Assembly (NCBI GenBank): GCA_012837465.1
Contig: DURG01000327.1
Location: forward strand, 1 to 14,037
Source of the DNA: Propionibacterium sp.
Lineage (GTDB): Bacteria > Actinomycetota > Actinomycetes > Propionibacteriales > Propionibacteriaceae
Direction: 5' to 3'
Length of the DNA stretch: 14,037 nt
Shown here: piece after piece, positions 6,625 to 12,247 of the stretch
Layout of the letters: every line of letters starts with the position of its first letter
Numbering within the stretch: the first letter of the stretch is position 1
Position numbers and translations under genes: made by a program
The notes under the pieces: model-generated
Databases searched by the model: none
Told to the model about the DNA's origin: nothing
What the model saw: only the letters and a program-made list of their open reading frames with translations

Positions 6625-7736
6625 CCAGCGCCCATCAGCGCCAGGAGGACGCCGCCGGCGACCACCGAGGCGACCTGGCCAGCCGCGTTGGCGCCCATCG
6701 CGTGCATCAGCAGGAAGTTGTCGAAGTGCTCCCGCTGCGCCTCCCGCTGCACGACGCGCGCCGCCATCGGGAAGGCCGAGATGCCAGCAGCGCCGATCAG
6801 CGGGTTGAACGTGCCGCCGGACAGGACGTTCATCAGCTTGCCGAACAGCACGCCGACGGCGGTGTCGAGGCAGAACGCGATCAGGCCCAGCAGCAGGATC
6901 AGCAGCGTGGCGACGTTGAGGAACTTCTCGCCGATCATCGTCGAGCCGATCGCCAGCCCCAGGAACAGGGTCACGATGTTGGTCAGCTCGTTCGACGCGG
7001 CGCCGGTCAGCCGCTCCACCACCTTCGATTCGCGCATCAGGTTGCCCAGCATCAGCATGCCGATCAGGGGAGTGGCGAACGGCACCAGGATGCCCACCAC
7101 GATCGTCACGACGATGGGGAACAGGATGCGCGTGCGCTGCGAGATCTCCCGGCTCGAGTAGGGCATGCGGATGGCCCGCTCCTGCTTCGTGGTGAGCGCG
7201 CGCATGATGGGCGGCATGATGATCGGCACCAACGCCATGTACGAGTAGGCCGCCACCGTGATGGGGGCAAGTAGTTCCGGGGCCAGCTTGTTGGACACGT
7301 AGATCGAGGTGGGCCCGTCGATCGCGCCGATGATGCCGATGGATGCAGACTGCTCGTGCGAGAAGCCCAACGCGAGCGCCAGCAGGAGGGTGAGGAAGAT
7401 GCCGAACTGCCCGGCGGCGCCCAGCAGCACCATCTTGGGGTTCTCGAGCAGCGGCCCGAAGTCGGTCATCGCGCCGATGCCGACGAAGATCAGCAGCGGG
7501 AACAACTCGTTCGAGACGCCCAGGTCGTAGAGCAGGGTCAGCGCGCCGTGCTCGCCCACCAGGGGGGAGAGCGGCAGGTTCGCCAGGATCGCGCCCGCGC
7601 CGATGGGCAGCAGCAGGAGCGGCTCGTACTCCTTCTTCACCGCCAGCCACACCAACAGCAGGCCGACGGCGATCATGACGCCGGACTGCCAGGTGAGGCT
7701 CAGCACCCCGTCGAGCAGTTGGCTGAAGGTGTCCAT
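6621..7736 (-). CDS. mmdB: Methylmalonyl-CoA decarboxylase beta subunit, Na+-translocating membrane pump (OadB/MmdB/GcdB family)
   Basis: Predicted 371-residue membrane subunit that decarboxylates carboxybiotin and couples this to Na+ export. The functional residues known from Klebsiella OadB (D203, Y229, N373, G377, S382, R389) have counterparts with identical spacing: D140 in GAIDGPTSIY, Y166 in AAYSYM, and N311, G315, S320 and R327 in FNPLIGAAGISAFPMAARV. Hydrophobic helices cover most of the length, and the length matches short MmdB/GcdB forms. The ATG lies one base after the mmdC stop with only a weak Shine-Dalgarno, so translation is probably coupled. It is the last gene of the mmdA-D-C-B operon. 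No terminator is visible; the gene runs directly into the 3' end of chrA on the other strand. Confidence 0.95.
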   Translation of the reverse strand: MDTFSQLLDGVLSLTWQSGVMIAVGLLLVWLAVKKEYEPLLLLPIGAGAILANLPLSPLVGEHGALTLLYDLGVSNELFPLLIFVGIGAMTDFGPLLENPKMVLLGAAGQFGIFLTLLLALALGFSHEQSASIGIIGAIDGPTSIYVSNKLAPELLAPITVAAYSYMALVPIIMPPIMRALTTKQERAIRMPYSSREISQRTRILFPIVVTIVVGILVPFATPLIGMLMLGNLMRESKVVERLTGAASNELTNIVTLFLGLAIGSTMIGEKFLNVATLLILLLGLIAFCLDTAVGVLFGKLMNVLSGGTFNPLIGAAGISAFPMAARVVQREAQREHFDNFLLMHAMGANAAGQVASVVAGGVLLALMGAG

Positions 7737-7737
7737 C

Positions 7738-8241
7738 TCACTCGAACCTGAGCAGCTTCTGGCCGAAGCGCACGGAGTCGCCCGGGGCGACGTAGATCTC
7801 GGCGATCACGCCGTCCTTCGGCGCCCGCAGCGCGTTGTTCATCTTCATCGCCTCGAGCACCATCACGGTGTCGCCGCGGCTGACGGTCTCGCCGACCGCA
7901 ACCTCGATGCTGAGGATCGCGCCCGGCATGGGGGCGGTCATCCGGTCCCGCGCGGTGGGCTTGGCGCCGGTGCCTGCCGGGGCGCTTGCCGCCGACGATG
8001 GGGTGGCGGGCCGCGTGGGCGACTCCGGTGCGGGCGGCCCGCCGCCGTTGGCGTGGCCGTGGGTGTAGGAGGGCTGCGTCGTCAGCTCGGGGGTGATCGC
8101 CGAGTGGGCCAGGTCCCGGTGGTCCTCCAACCGCACGTCGACGGTGCGCCCGTCGATCTGCACGCGGAAGGAGTTCTCCCCGATGGCCTCGACGTCGATC
8201 ACCTTGCTCGTGTCGTTGACGCTGATCGTGTAGCGCCGCAC
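7738..8241 (-). CDS. mmdC: Methylmalonyl-CoA decarboxylase biotin carrier subunit
   Basis: Predicted 167-residue biotin carrier that shuttles CO2 between the carboxyltransferase MmdA and the pump MmdB. The C-terminal biotinyl domain (about 100-167) has the biotinylation motif EAMKMN with K133, 34 residues before the C-terminus as usual. An alanine/proline/glycine-rich flexible linker spans about 55-98. The first 45 residues form a small strand-rich region (RRYTISVNDTSKVIDVEAIG) as in many carriers of this type. I chose the GTG at 8241 because GAGGAG (8247-8252) lies five bases upstream and homology starts there. The frame stays open further upstream, but that part overlaps mmdD and is low-complexity Arg/Gly. 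One base separates it from the mmdD stop. Confidence 0.93.
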   Translation of the reverse strand: MRRYTISVNDTSKVIDVEAIGENSFRVQIDGRTVDVRLEDHRDLAHSAITPELTTQPSYTHGHANGGGPPAPESPTRPATPSSAASAPAGTGAKPTARDRMTAPMPGAILSIEVAVGETVSRGDTVMVLEAMKMNNALRAPKDGVIAEIYVAPGDSVRFGQKLLRFE

Positions 8242-8242
8242 G

Positions 8243-8623
8243 TCATCTCCTCTCCCTCGGGAACGGCGACGACTCCCGCCCCCGCCCGACGGCGAGCCAC
8301 CGGCTGGCGAACAGCTGGCTGCCCGGCGCGTGGGCGCGGGTCTCCGGCGCGGCGAGGCGCCGTCGGTGTTCCGCATGCGTCATGACCGCGACGGTGATCG
8401 CGGCCACCTGATCCTCGTCCAGGCCGTCGGCCACGATGTGCACTGTGGGCGTCGCCTCCGCAGGCGCGGCCTCGTGCGCGGGTGGGGGCGGGAGGTGGGG
8501 CCGCTTCCGGTCCAGCCGGCCGATGCCCATCAGCACCACCATCAGCAGCGCCAGCAGTGCGAACACGGTGCCCATCCCGACGACCATCATCATCAGGCCC
8601 CATTGCAGATCCTGGAGGTTCAT
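8243..8623 (-). CDS. mmdD: Methylmalonyl-CoA decarboxylase delta subunit (OadG/MmdD family)
   Basis: Predicted 126-residue small membrane subunit. Residues about 9-34 form one transmembrane helix (LMMMVVGMGTVFALLALLMVV), followed by a basic stretch, a proline-rich linker (LPPPPAHEAAP) and a soluble tail ending near SRWLAVGR, the layout of OadG/MmdD proteins. In related decarboxylases this subunit holds the carboxyltransferase and the membrane pump together and is needed for assembly. Sequence conservation in this family is low, so the assignment rests on architecture, the N-terminal motif and the position between mmdA and mmdC. It begins seven bases after the mmdA stop, with GAGGG upstream. 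No mmdE-like small gene is present between mmdD and mmdC, unlike Veillonella. Confidence 0.88.
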   Translation of the reverse strand: MNLQDLQWGLMMMVVGMGTVFALLALLMVVLMGIGRLDRKRPHLPPPPAHEAAPAEATPTVHIVADGLDEDQVAAITVAVMTHAEHRRRLAAPETRAHAPGSQLFASRWLAVGRGRESSPFPRERR

Positions 8624-8630
8624 CTGGCCC

Positions 8631-10175
8631 TCACACCGGGAACAGCCCGTGCTTCTTCGCGATGGTCTGGGTGACCTTGGTGCGCAGCACCTCCAGCGCC
8701 CGGATCAGGCGGGGCCGGGTCTCGCGGGGTTCGATGACCTCATCGATCTGGCCCACGTCGGCCGCCTGGTAGGGGTTGTAGAACATCTCCTTGTACTCGG
8801 CCACGAACCTGGCCTCCTCGGCCACCGGGTCCTTCGCCGCCTCGATGGCGCGGCGGTTGAGTAGCCGGGCGGCGCCCTCGGCCCCCATCACGGCGATCTG
8901 CGCGCTCGGCCACGCGAAGGCCACGTCGTTGTTCATCTGCTTGGAGCTCAGCGCCACGTAGGAGCCGCCCATCGCCTTGCGCGTGACCACGGAGATCTTG
9001 GGCACGGTGGCCTGGCAGTACGCGTAGATGATCTTGGCACCGTGGCGGATGACGCCGTTGTATTCCTGCTCGACGCCGGGCAGGTAGCCGGGGCAGTCCA
9101 CGAAGGTGATCAGCGGGATGTTGAACTGGTCGCACAGCGTGATGTGTCGGGCGATCTTGTCCGAGGCGTTGATGTCGAGGCAGCCTGAGATCACCGTCGG
9201 CTGGTTCGCGATGAAGCCCACGCTCATGCCGCCGAGCCGTGCGAAGCCCACCAGCGCGTTGCCGGCCCACTCCTTGTGCAGCTCGAAGATCGAATCGTGG
9301 TCGAAGACCAGGCCCAGCAGTTCGCGCATGTCGTAGGGGACGTGGTCATCGGCCGGGATGATGTCGTTGAGGGCCTCGTCCATCCGCTCCGGCGGATCGT
9401 ACGGCTCCAGCGCCGGCGGGTCCTCCGTGTTGTTCTGCGGGAGGTAGGCCAGCAAAGACTTGGTCAGGGACAGTGCATGCTGCTCGTCGTCCGCGATCAC
9501 CTGCGCCACCCCGGAGGTCGCGTTGTGCACCCACGCCCCGCCGAGTTCCTCGACGGTGACGCTCTCTCCCGTGACGGTGCGGATGATCTCGGGGCCGGTG
9601 AGGAACATGTTGGCGGTGCCGTTGACCATGATGGTCACGTCGGTCAGGGCGGGAGAGTAGACCGCGCCGCCGGCGCATGGGCCCATGATGAGCGAAATCT
9701 GCGGGATCACGCCGGAGGCCTTGACGTTGCGCACGAACACCTCGCCATAGGCGGCCAGTGAGCGCACGCCCTCCTGCACGCGGGCGCCGCCGGAGTCGTT
9801 GAGCCCGATCAGGGGGATGCCGGCCTCGATCGCGAGGTCCTGGATGCGGGAGATCTTGTTGGACTGCACCTCGGAGAACGAGCCGCCCAACACCGTGAAG
9901 TCCTGCGCGTACACCGCCACGCGGCGGCCCTGGATCTTCCCGAAGCCCGTGATGATGCCGTCGCCCGGGTAGCGGTGCTCGCCCATGCCGAAGTCGGTGG
10001 TGTGGTGCGTGGCCAACGCGCCCAGTTCCTGGAAGGAGGCCTCGTCGCAGAGGATGGACAGGCGTTCCCGCGCGGTGAGCTTGCCCTTGGCGTGCTGCGC
10101 CTCGACGCGGCTCGGCCCACCACCCTCCAACGCCTGTTGCCGTTTGGCCCGCAACGTCGCCAGTTGGTCGTTCAT
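8631..10175 (-). CDS. mmdA: Methylmalonyl-CoA decarboxylase alpha subunit (biotin-dependent carboxyltransferase)
   Basis: Predicted 514-residue soluble acyl-CoA carboxyltransferase of the PccB/MmdA/12S family. It moves the carboxyl group from methylmalonyl-CoA to biotin on MmdC, releasing propionyl-CoA. Two crotonase-like halves are visible. The N-half has the oxyanion-hole region NDSGGARVQEGV (126-137) and GPCAGGAVYSPALTD. The C-half has DCPGYLPGVEQE (360-371), RHGAKIIYAY and AWPSAQIAVMGAEGA. D417 appears to sit where Streptomyces PccB has its specificity aspartate (D422), favouring a propionyl/methylmalonyl group, though I aligned this from memory. By sequence alone it could be propionyl-CoA carboxylase beta or transcarboxylase 12S; the following mmdD, mmdC and mmdB genes decide for a decarboxylase. 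The ATG has GAGG about eight bases upstream. No convincing promoter is visible in the 60 bases between it and the upstream terminator. Confidence 0.93.
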   Translation of the reverse strand: MNDQLATLRAKRQQALEGGGPSRVEAQHAKGKLTARERLSILCDEASFQELGALATHHTTDFGMGEHRYPGDGIITGFGKIQGRRVAVYAQDFTVLGGSFSEVQSNKISRIQDLAIEAGIPLIGLNDSGGARVQEGVRSLAAYGEVFVRNVKASGVIPQISLIMGPCAGGAVYSPALTDVTIMVNGTANMFLTGPEIIRTVTGESVTVEELGGAWVHNATSGVAQVIADDEQHALSLTKSLLAYLPQNNTEDPPALEPYDPPERMDEALNDIIPADDHVPYDMRELLGLVFDHDSIFELHKEWAGNALVGFARLGGMSVGFIANQPTVISGCLDINASDKIARHITLCDQFNIPLITFVDCPGYLPGVEQEYNGVIRHGAKIIYAYCQATVPKISVVTRKAMGGSYVALSSKQMNNDVAFAWPSAQIAVMGAEGAARLLNRRAIEAAKDPVAEEARFVAEYKEMFYNPYQAADVGQIDEVIEPRETRPRLIRALEVLRTKVTQTIAKKHGLFPV

Positions 10176-10235
10176 CTGCCGAACCTCGTCTCCGCCGGCC
10201 GCTTCGCCCGCAGTGATGTATCCATCCAGAATACC

Positions 10236-10271
10236 GAAGGGGCCCCGCCGCCTACGCGATGGGGCCCCTTC
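10236..10271 (-). terminator. Hairpin terminator after the yeeE-tusA operon
   Basis: GAAGGGGCCCC (10236-10246) and GGGGCCCCTTC (10261-10271) form a perfect 11-bp stem with a 14-base loop. On the minus strand the hairpin begins 10 bases after the tusA stop. The following bases (GGTATTCTGG) are only mildly T-rich, so termination strength is uncertain. It separates yeeE-tusA from the mmd operon that starts 60 bases further on. Confidence 0.7.
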
Positions 10272-10281
10272 AACGAGGGCG

Positions 10282-10602
10282 TTACGCCTTCTGGACGGTG
10301 ATGGTCCAGGATGCGTCGCCCACCTGCTGGAAGTTGGTCACCGGGTAGCCGGCGGCGGCCGCCCAGTGGGGGATGGAATCGGTGGCCTGCGTGCAATCGA
10401 AGTCGATGATCAACTCATCGCCCGGCGCCAGGGCCTTGATGGCCTGCTTGGCCTCCACGAGGGGGAACGGGCAGACCTGCCCCACCGTGTCGAGTCGGTA
10501 CTTCTGGCCTTCCCCGACGGGGGACTCGAGCACCGCGGTCGCGGTGGAGCCCGCGTCGGCGCGGCCGAGGAGGGGCTTTGTCAGGTTCTTGAAGAAGCTC
10601 AT
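10282..10602 (-). CDS. TusA/YeeD-family sulfurtransferase
   Basis: Predicted 106-residue protein with a TusA/SirA-like domain at about 35-106. The conserved motif is GQVCPFPLVEAKQAI, with the persulfide-forming cysteine at C44 in CPFP. A second cysteine lies at C70. The first 30 residues are an extra segment with a helical, basic start (MSFFKNLTKPLLGR) not found in minimal TusA. It follows yeeE by 12 bases with a Shine-Dalgarno (CGGAGA) inside the gap, and a terminator lies 10 bases after it. In E. coli the linked YeeD protein works with YeeE in thiosulfate uptake, so this protein likely takes sulfane sulfur from imported thiosulfate in the cytoplasm. That role is inference from the gene pair. 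Confidence 0.9.
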   Translation of the reverse strand: MSFFKNLTKPLLGRADAGSTATAVLESPVGEGQKYRLDTVGQVCPFPLVEAKQAIKALAPGDELIIDFDCTQATDSIPHWAAAAGYPVTNFQQVGDASWTITVQKA

Positions 10603-10614
10603 GGATGTCTCCGA

Positions 10615-11688
10615 TCAGTTGGTGCGCACGAGTGCGTCAGGGGTCGTGACCGGCACGGGCTGTGCGCCGGCGCGGCGGTGGGTCTGGATGAAGAAGCGCG
10701 CAGCCACGCCCACGCCGAGGAAGGTGAACAGGAACGCGGTCCACCCCTGGTAGCTGAACAGCGCGGTCTGGACGAGTGCGTTGCCGATGGTGCAACCGCC
10801 GGCGAGCGCGGCGCCGACGCCCATGATGGTGCCGCCGGCGATGGCGCGCACCGTGGTCTTGGCGTCCGGCGCGCGGAGGCGGAATTCGCCGGAGAGCTTG
10901 GCCGCGAGGTAGGAGCCGGGGATCAGGCCCAAGACGAACAGCACGCCCCAGTCGATCTTGGTCACGTCGCCGGTGGTGAGGAAGTTGACGATGTTGGCTG
11001 ACGGCGTGGTGATGCCGAGGCCCGACTCGCGGCCGGTGGCGTTGGACAGGGGGAAGGCGATGGCGGCCAGGACGCCCACGGCGACGGCGGAGGCGTAGGG
11101 GCTCCACGGGCGTTCGAGCAGGAGGTGGGCGAAGCCGGTGCGGGTGGTCTCGAGGCGGGCCACCTTCTGCGGGGAGACCCGCTGCTGCCAGATCAGCCAG
11201 CCGGTGACGCCGACGAGGACTGCCACCAGCAGCCACGGGCTGATGCCGAGCGACTCGTGGATGGTGGTCAGTTCGGTGCGTTGCTCGCCGAGCGCCTGCT
11301 CAGTGAAGGGGGATAGCGCCCCGTACTTCATGATCGAGGCGAACCCTGCGTAGAAGAGCAGCGCGATCCAGGAACCGATGAGGCCTTCGCCGGAGCGGTA
11401 GTAGGTGCCGGTGGCGCACCCGCCGGCCAGCACGATGCCGATGCCGAACATGAACGAACCGCCGATCACGGCGGCCCAGGCGATGCCGGGCACCTTCGCC
11501 ACGATGAGGTCTTGGCCCAGCAGGCCCTGCACGAGGACCGCCTGCACGGCGATGGCGAGGAGGAAGGCGGTCAGCCAGCGTTTCGAACCGCTCAACCAGA
11601 CGTCGCGGAAGGCGCCCGTGACGCAGAATCTGCCGCGTTGGAAGACGAATCCCAAGGCAATTCCGAGGGCGAGACCGGTCAATATCAT
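10615..11688 (-). CDS. yeeE: YeeE/YedE (TsuA-type) thiosulfate/sulfur transporter
   Basis: Predicted 357-residue polytopic membrane protein of the YeeE/YedE family, whose Spirochaeta member TsuA imports thiosulfate through a path lined by conserved cysteines. The internally repeated motifs are present: QRGRFCVTGAFRD (C22), AGGCATGTYYRSGEG (C91) and AGGCTIGNALVQT (C299). I chose the ATG at 11688 because GGAG lies five bases upstream. With this start the first two cysteines are numbered as I recall for TsuA (C22, C91). The frame is open upstream to 11832, and an ATG at 11730 is an alternative that would add MPFSLPFLIPFGVI, a less typical N-terminus. It forms an operon with the TusA-like gene 12 bases downstream. 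Nearby cysteine genes are absent, so the use of the imported sulfur is not shown. Confidence 0.9.
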   Translation of the reverse strand: MILTGLALGIALGFVFQRGRFCVTGAFRDVWLSGSKRWLTAFLLAIAVQAVLVQGLLGQDLIVAKVPGIAWAAVIGGSFMFGIGIVLAGGCATGTYYRSGEGLIGSWIALLFYAGFASIMKYGALSPFTEQALGEQRTELTTIHESLGISPWLLVAVLVGVTGWLIWQQRVSPQKVARLETTRTGFAHLLLERPWSPYASAVAVGVLAAIAFPLSNATGRESGLGITTPSANIVNFLTTGDVTKIDWGVLFVLGLIPGSYLAAKLSGEFRLRAPDAKTTVRAIAGGTIMGVGAALAGGCTIGNALVQTALFSYQGWTAFLFTFLGVGVAARFFIQTHRRAGAQPVPVTTPDALVRTN

Positions 11689-11691
11689 GAT

Positions 11692-11751
11692 GACTCCAAA
11701 AGGGATGAGAAAGGGTAACGAAAAGGGCATGCGAAATAGGCCCTGAAAAGG
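11692..11751 (-). repeat. Five 12-nt units (consensus CCYTTTNNNNNN) just upstream of yeeE
   Basis: On the minus strand five consecutive 12-base units begin at 11751, 11739, 11727, 11715 and 11703. Four start with CCCTTT or CCTTTT; the second reads CTATTT. The remaining six bases of each unit vary, and the last unit contains the yeeE Shine-Dalgarno GGAG. In the yeeE frame the units would encode a (P/L)-F-x-x repeat. The block is more A/T-rich than its surroundings. With yeeE starting at 11688 it lies in the 5' untranslated region or promoter and could be a repeated protein- or RNA-binding site. If translation starts upstream it is an N-terminal peptide repeat. Confidence 0.6.
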
Positions 11752-12037
11752 GTGGGAAATGGTGCCGCACAGAGGCGGGGAGAGCGGTTCTACCTGGTCA
11801 GCGCAGACCGGGGCGACAACAACGACACCCACAGGTGTCGCTGCATGCGCGGCCGAAGAATCGGGCGCGGGCCGGAATCAAGCTCATGGCGGGAAGCCTG
11901 CCAGACAATGGGGCCGATGGGAATGGTGTCCCACCTCCATTTCGCCGCCGGCGGAATGCGGAATACCTGCGAGCCCCGAGTGTTCCCGGGGCTTGAGCTT
12001 GTCCTGGGCGTTCGGGAGGGGACGTATCGAGGGCCGG
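11752..12037. other. Divergent intergenic region between yeeE and the ABC gene, with hairpins
   Basis: No convincing gene is seen here on either strand; open frames are short and low in family-like sequence. The clear structures are a 7-bp hairpin CGACACC-CACA-GGTGTCG (11823-11840), a 10-bp palindrome CCGCCGGCGG (11945-11954), and a hairpin with arms AGCCCCG (11972-11978) and CGGGGCT (11987-11993). None is followed by a T-run on either strand. The yeeE promoter must lie in this region or in the adjoining 12-nt repeat block, but I find no good -35/-10 pair on the minus strand. No known riboswitch pattern was recognised. Confidence 0.5.
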
Positions 12038-12066
12038 TTGACACTGACCCCCCACGGGCGTAGCGT
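12038..12066 (+). promoter_or_regulatory. Strong housekeeping-type promoter for the leader peptide and ABC gene
   Basis: A consensus -35 TTGACA (12038-12043) and a -10 TAGCGT (12061-12066) are separated by exactly 17 bp. The expected transcription start is about 12073, leaving roughly 27 bases before the leader ATG at 12100. This is the best promoter match in the window. Confidence 0.8.
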
Positions 12067-12099
12067 TCCCCCCGTCGTCGTCGAACTGGGAGGTGCCAG

Positions 12100-12159
12100 A
12101 TGTTTTCCACAGCATTCTTTGCCCTCGTTCGGCGTGCCCGCGTTGTGTTTGCCGGCTGA
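12100..12159 (+). CDS. 19-codon leader peptide upstream of the ABC exporter gene
   Basis: A short open frame encodes MFSTAFFALVRRARVVFAG. It has a strong Shine-Dalgarno (GGGAGGT, 12088-12094) five bases before the ATG and lies about 27 bases downstream of a consensus promoter. These three signals together argue that it is translated. The peptide is hydrophobic with a basic centre (VRRAR). After its stop codon come two hairpins (12180-12194 and about 12215-12239), the second involving the ribosome binding site of the ABC gene 88 bases downstream. In Actinobacteria and other bacteria, short upstream frames before drug-exporter or resistance genes act by ribosome stalling on the leader in the presence of an antibiotic. 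A similar role here is inference; I do not recognise the exact peptide. Confidence 0.7.
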   Translation: MFSTAFFALVRRARVVFAG

Positions 12160-12179
12160 CCGCCCACCTGCGCCCCTCC

Positions 12180-12241
12180 TGACGCCCCGCGTCACCCCTC
12201 TTTCCTGAAGCCCTCTTCGGCGCCCATCGGCGCCTCAAGGA
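12180..12241 (+). promoter_or_regulatory. Putative attenuator: two hairpins, the second involving the ABC ribosome binding site
   Basis: Hairpin 1 is TGACGC-CCC-GCGTCA (12180-12194), a perfect 6-bp stem followed by the pyrimidine-rich CCCCTCTTTCCT, which weakly resembles a terminator tail. Hairpin 2 is GGCGCC-CATC-GGCGCC (12219-12234). Its stem can extend across a small internal loop through CTT (12215-12217) pairing with AAG (12237-12239), which covers part of the Shine-Dalgarno AAGGA (12237-12241) of the ABC gene. Placed 20 to 80 bases after a short leader frame, this fits translational or transcriptional attenuation. I could not derive a definite alternative (anti-attenuator) pairing by eye. 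Confidence 0.55.
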
Positions 12242-12247
12242 ACACCC

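Noticed and set aside
5538..7274. Long + strand open frame of about 578 codons
   Set aside because: It is a shadow of chrA and of the strand opposite mmdB, with Arg/Pro-rich low-complexity translation and no recognisable domain.
3931..7650. Very long open frame (over 1200 codons) on the minus strand
   Set aside because: It crosses fdxA, dapC, chrA and mmdB in a shadow frame. The translation is Gly/Arg/Ala/His/Asp-rich with no family motif, as expected opposite GC-rich coding sequence, whereas the overlapped frames carry clear catalytic motifs.
8242..8376. Upstream extension of mmdC to an ATG at 8376
   Set aside because: The extension overlaps mmdD out of frame and is Arg/Gly/Ser-rich. The GTG at 8241 has a good Shine-Dalgarno and coincides with the start of the recognisable domain.
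8631..10175. Propionyl-CoA carboxylase beta subunit or transcarboxylase 12S subunit
   Set aside because: The sequence family allows it, but the gene is in a tight operon with OadG-, biotin carrier- and OadB-type genes, and there is no biotin carboxylase or 5S gene in the window.
10228..10233. TATTCT (minus strand) as the -10 of the mmd operon
   Set aside because: At suitable spacing the -35 position reads CGTAGG and lies in the terminator loop, so there is no support beyond the hexamer.
11689..11832. N-terminal extension of YeeE to 11832
   Set aside because: GGAG at five bases before the ATG at 11688 and the match of cysteine numbering to TsuA favour the shorter protein. The extension consists of repeat-derived and intergenic-looking sequence. 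The ATG at 11730 remains a lesser possibility.
11760..12037. Riboswitch upstream of yeeE
   Set aside because: I looked on the minus strand for recognisable SAM, cobalamin or similar conserved cores and saw none; only isolated hairpins are present.
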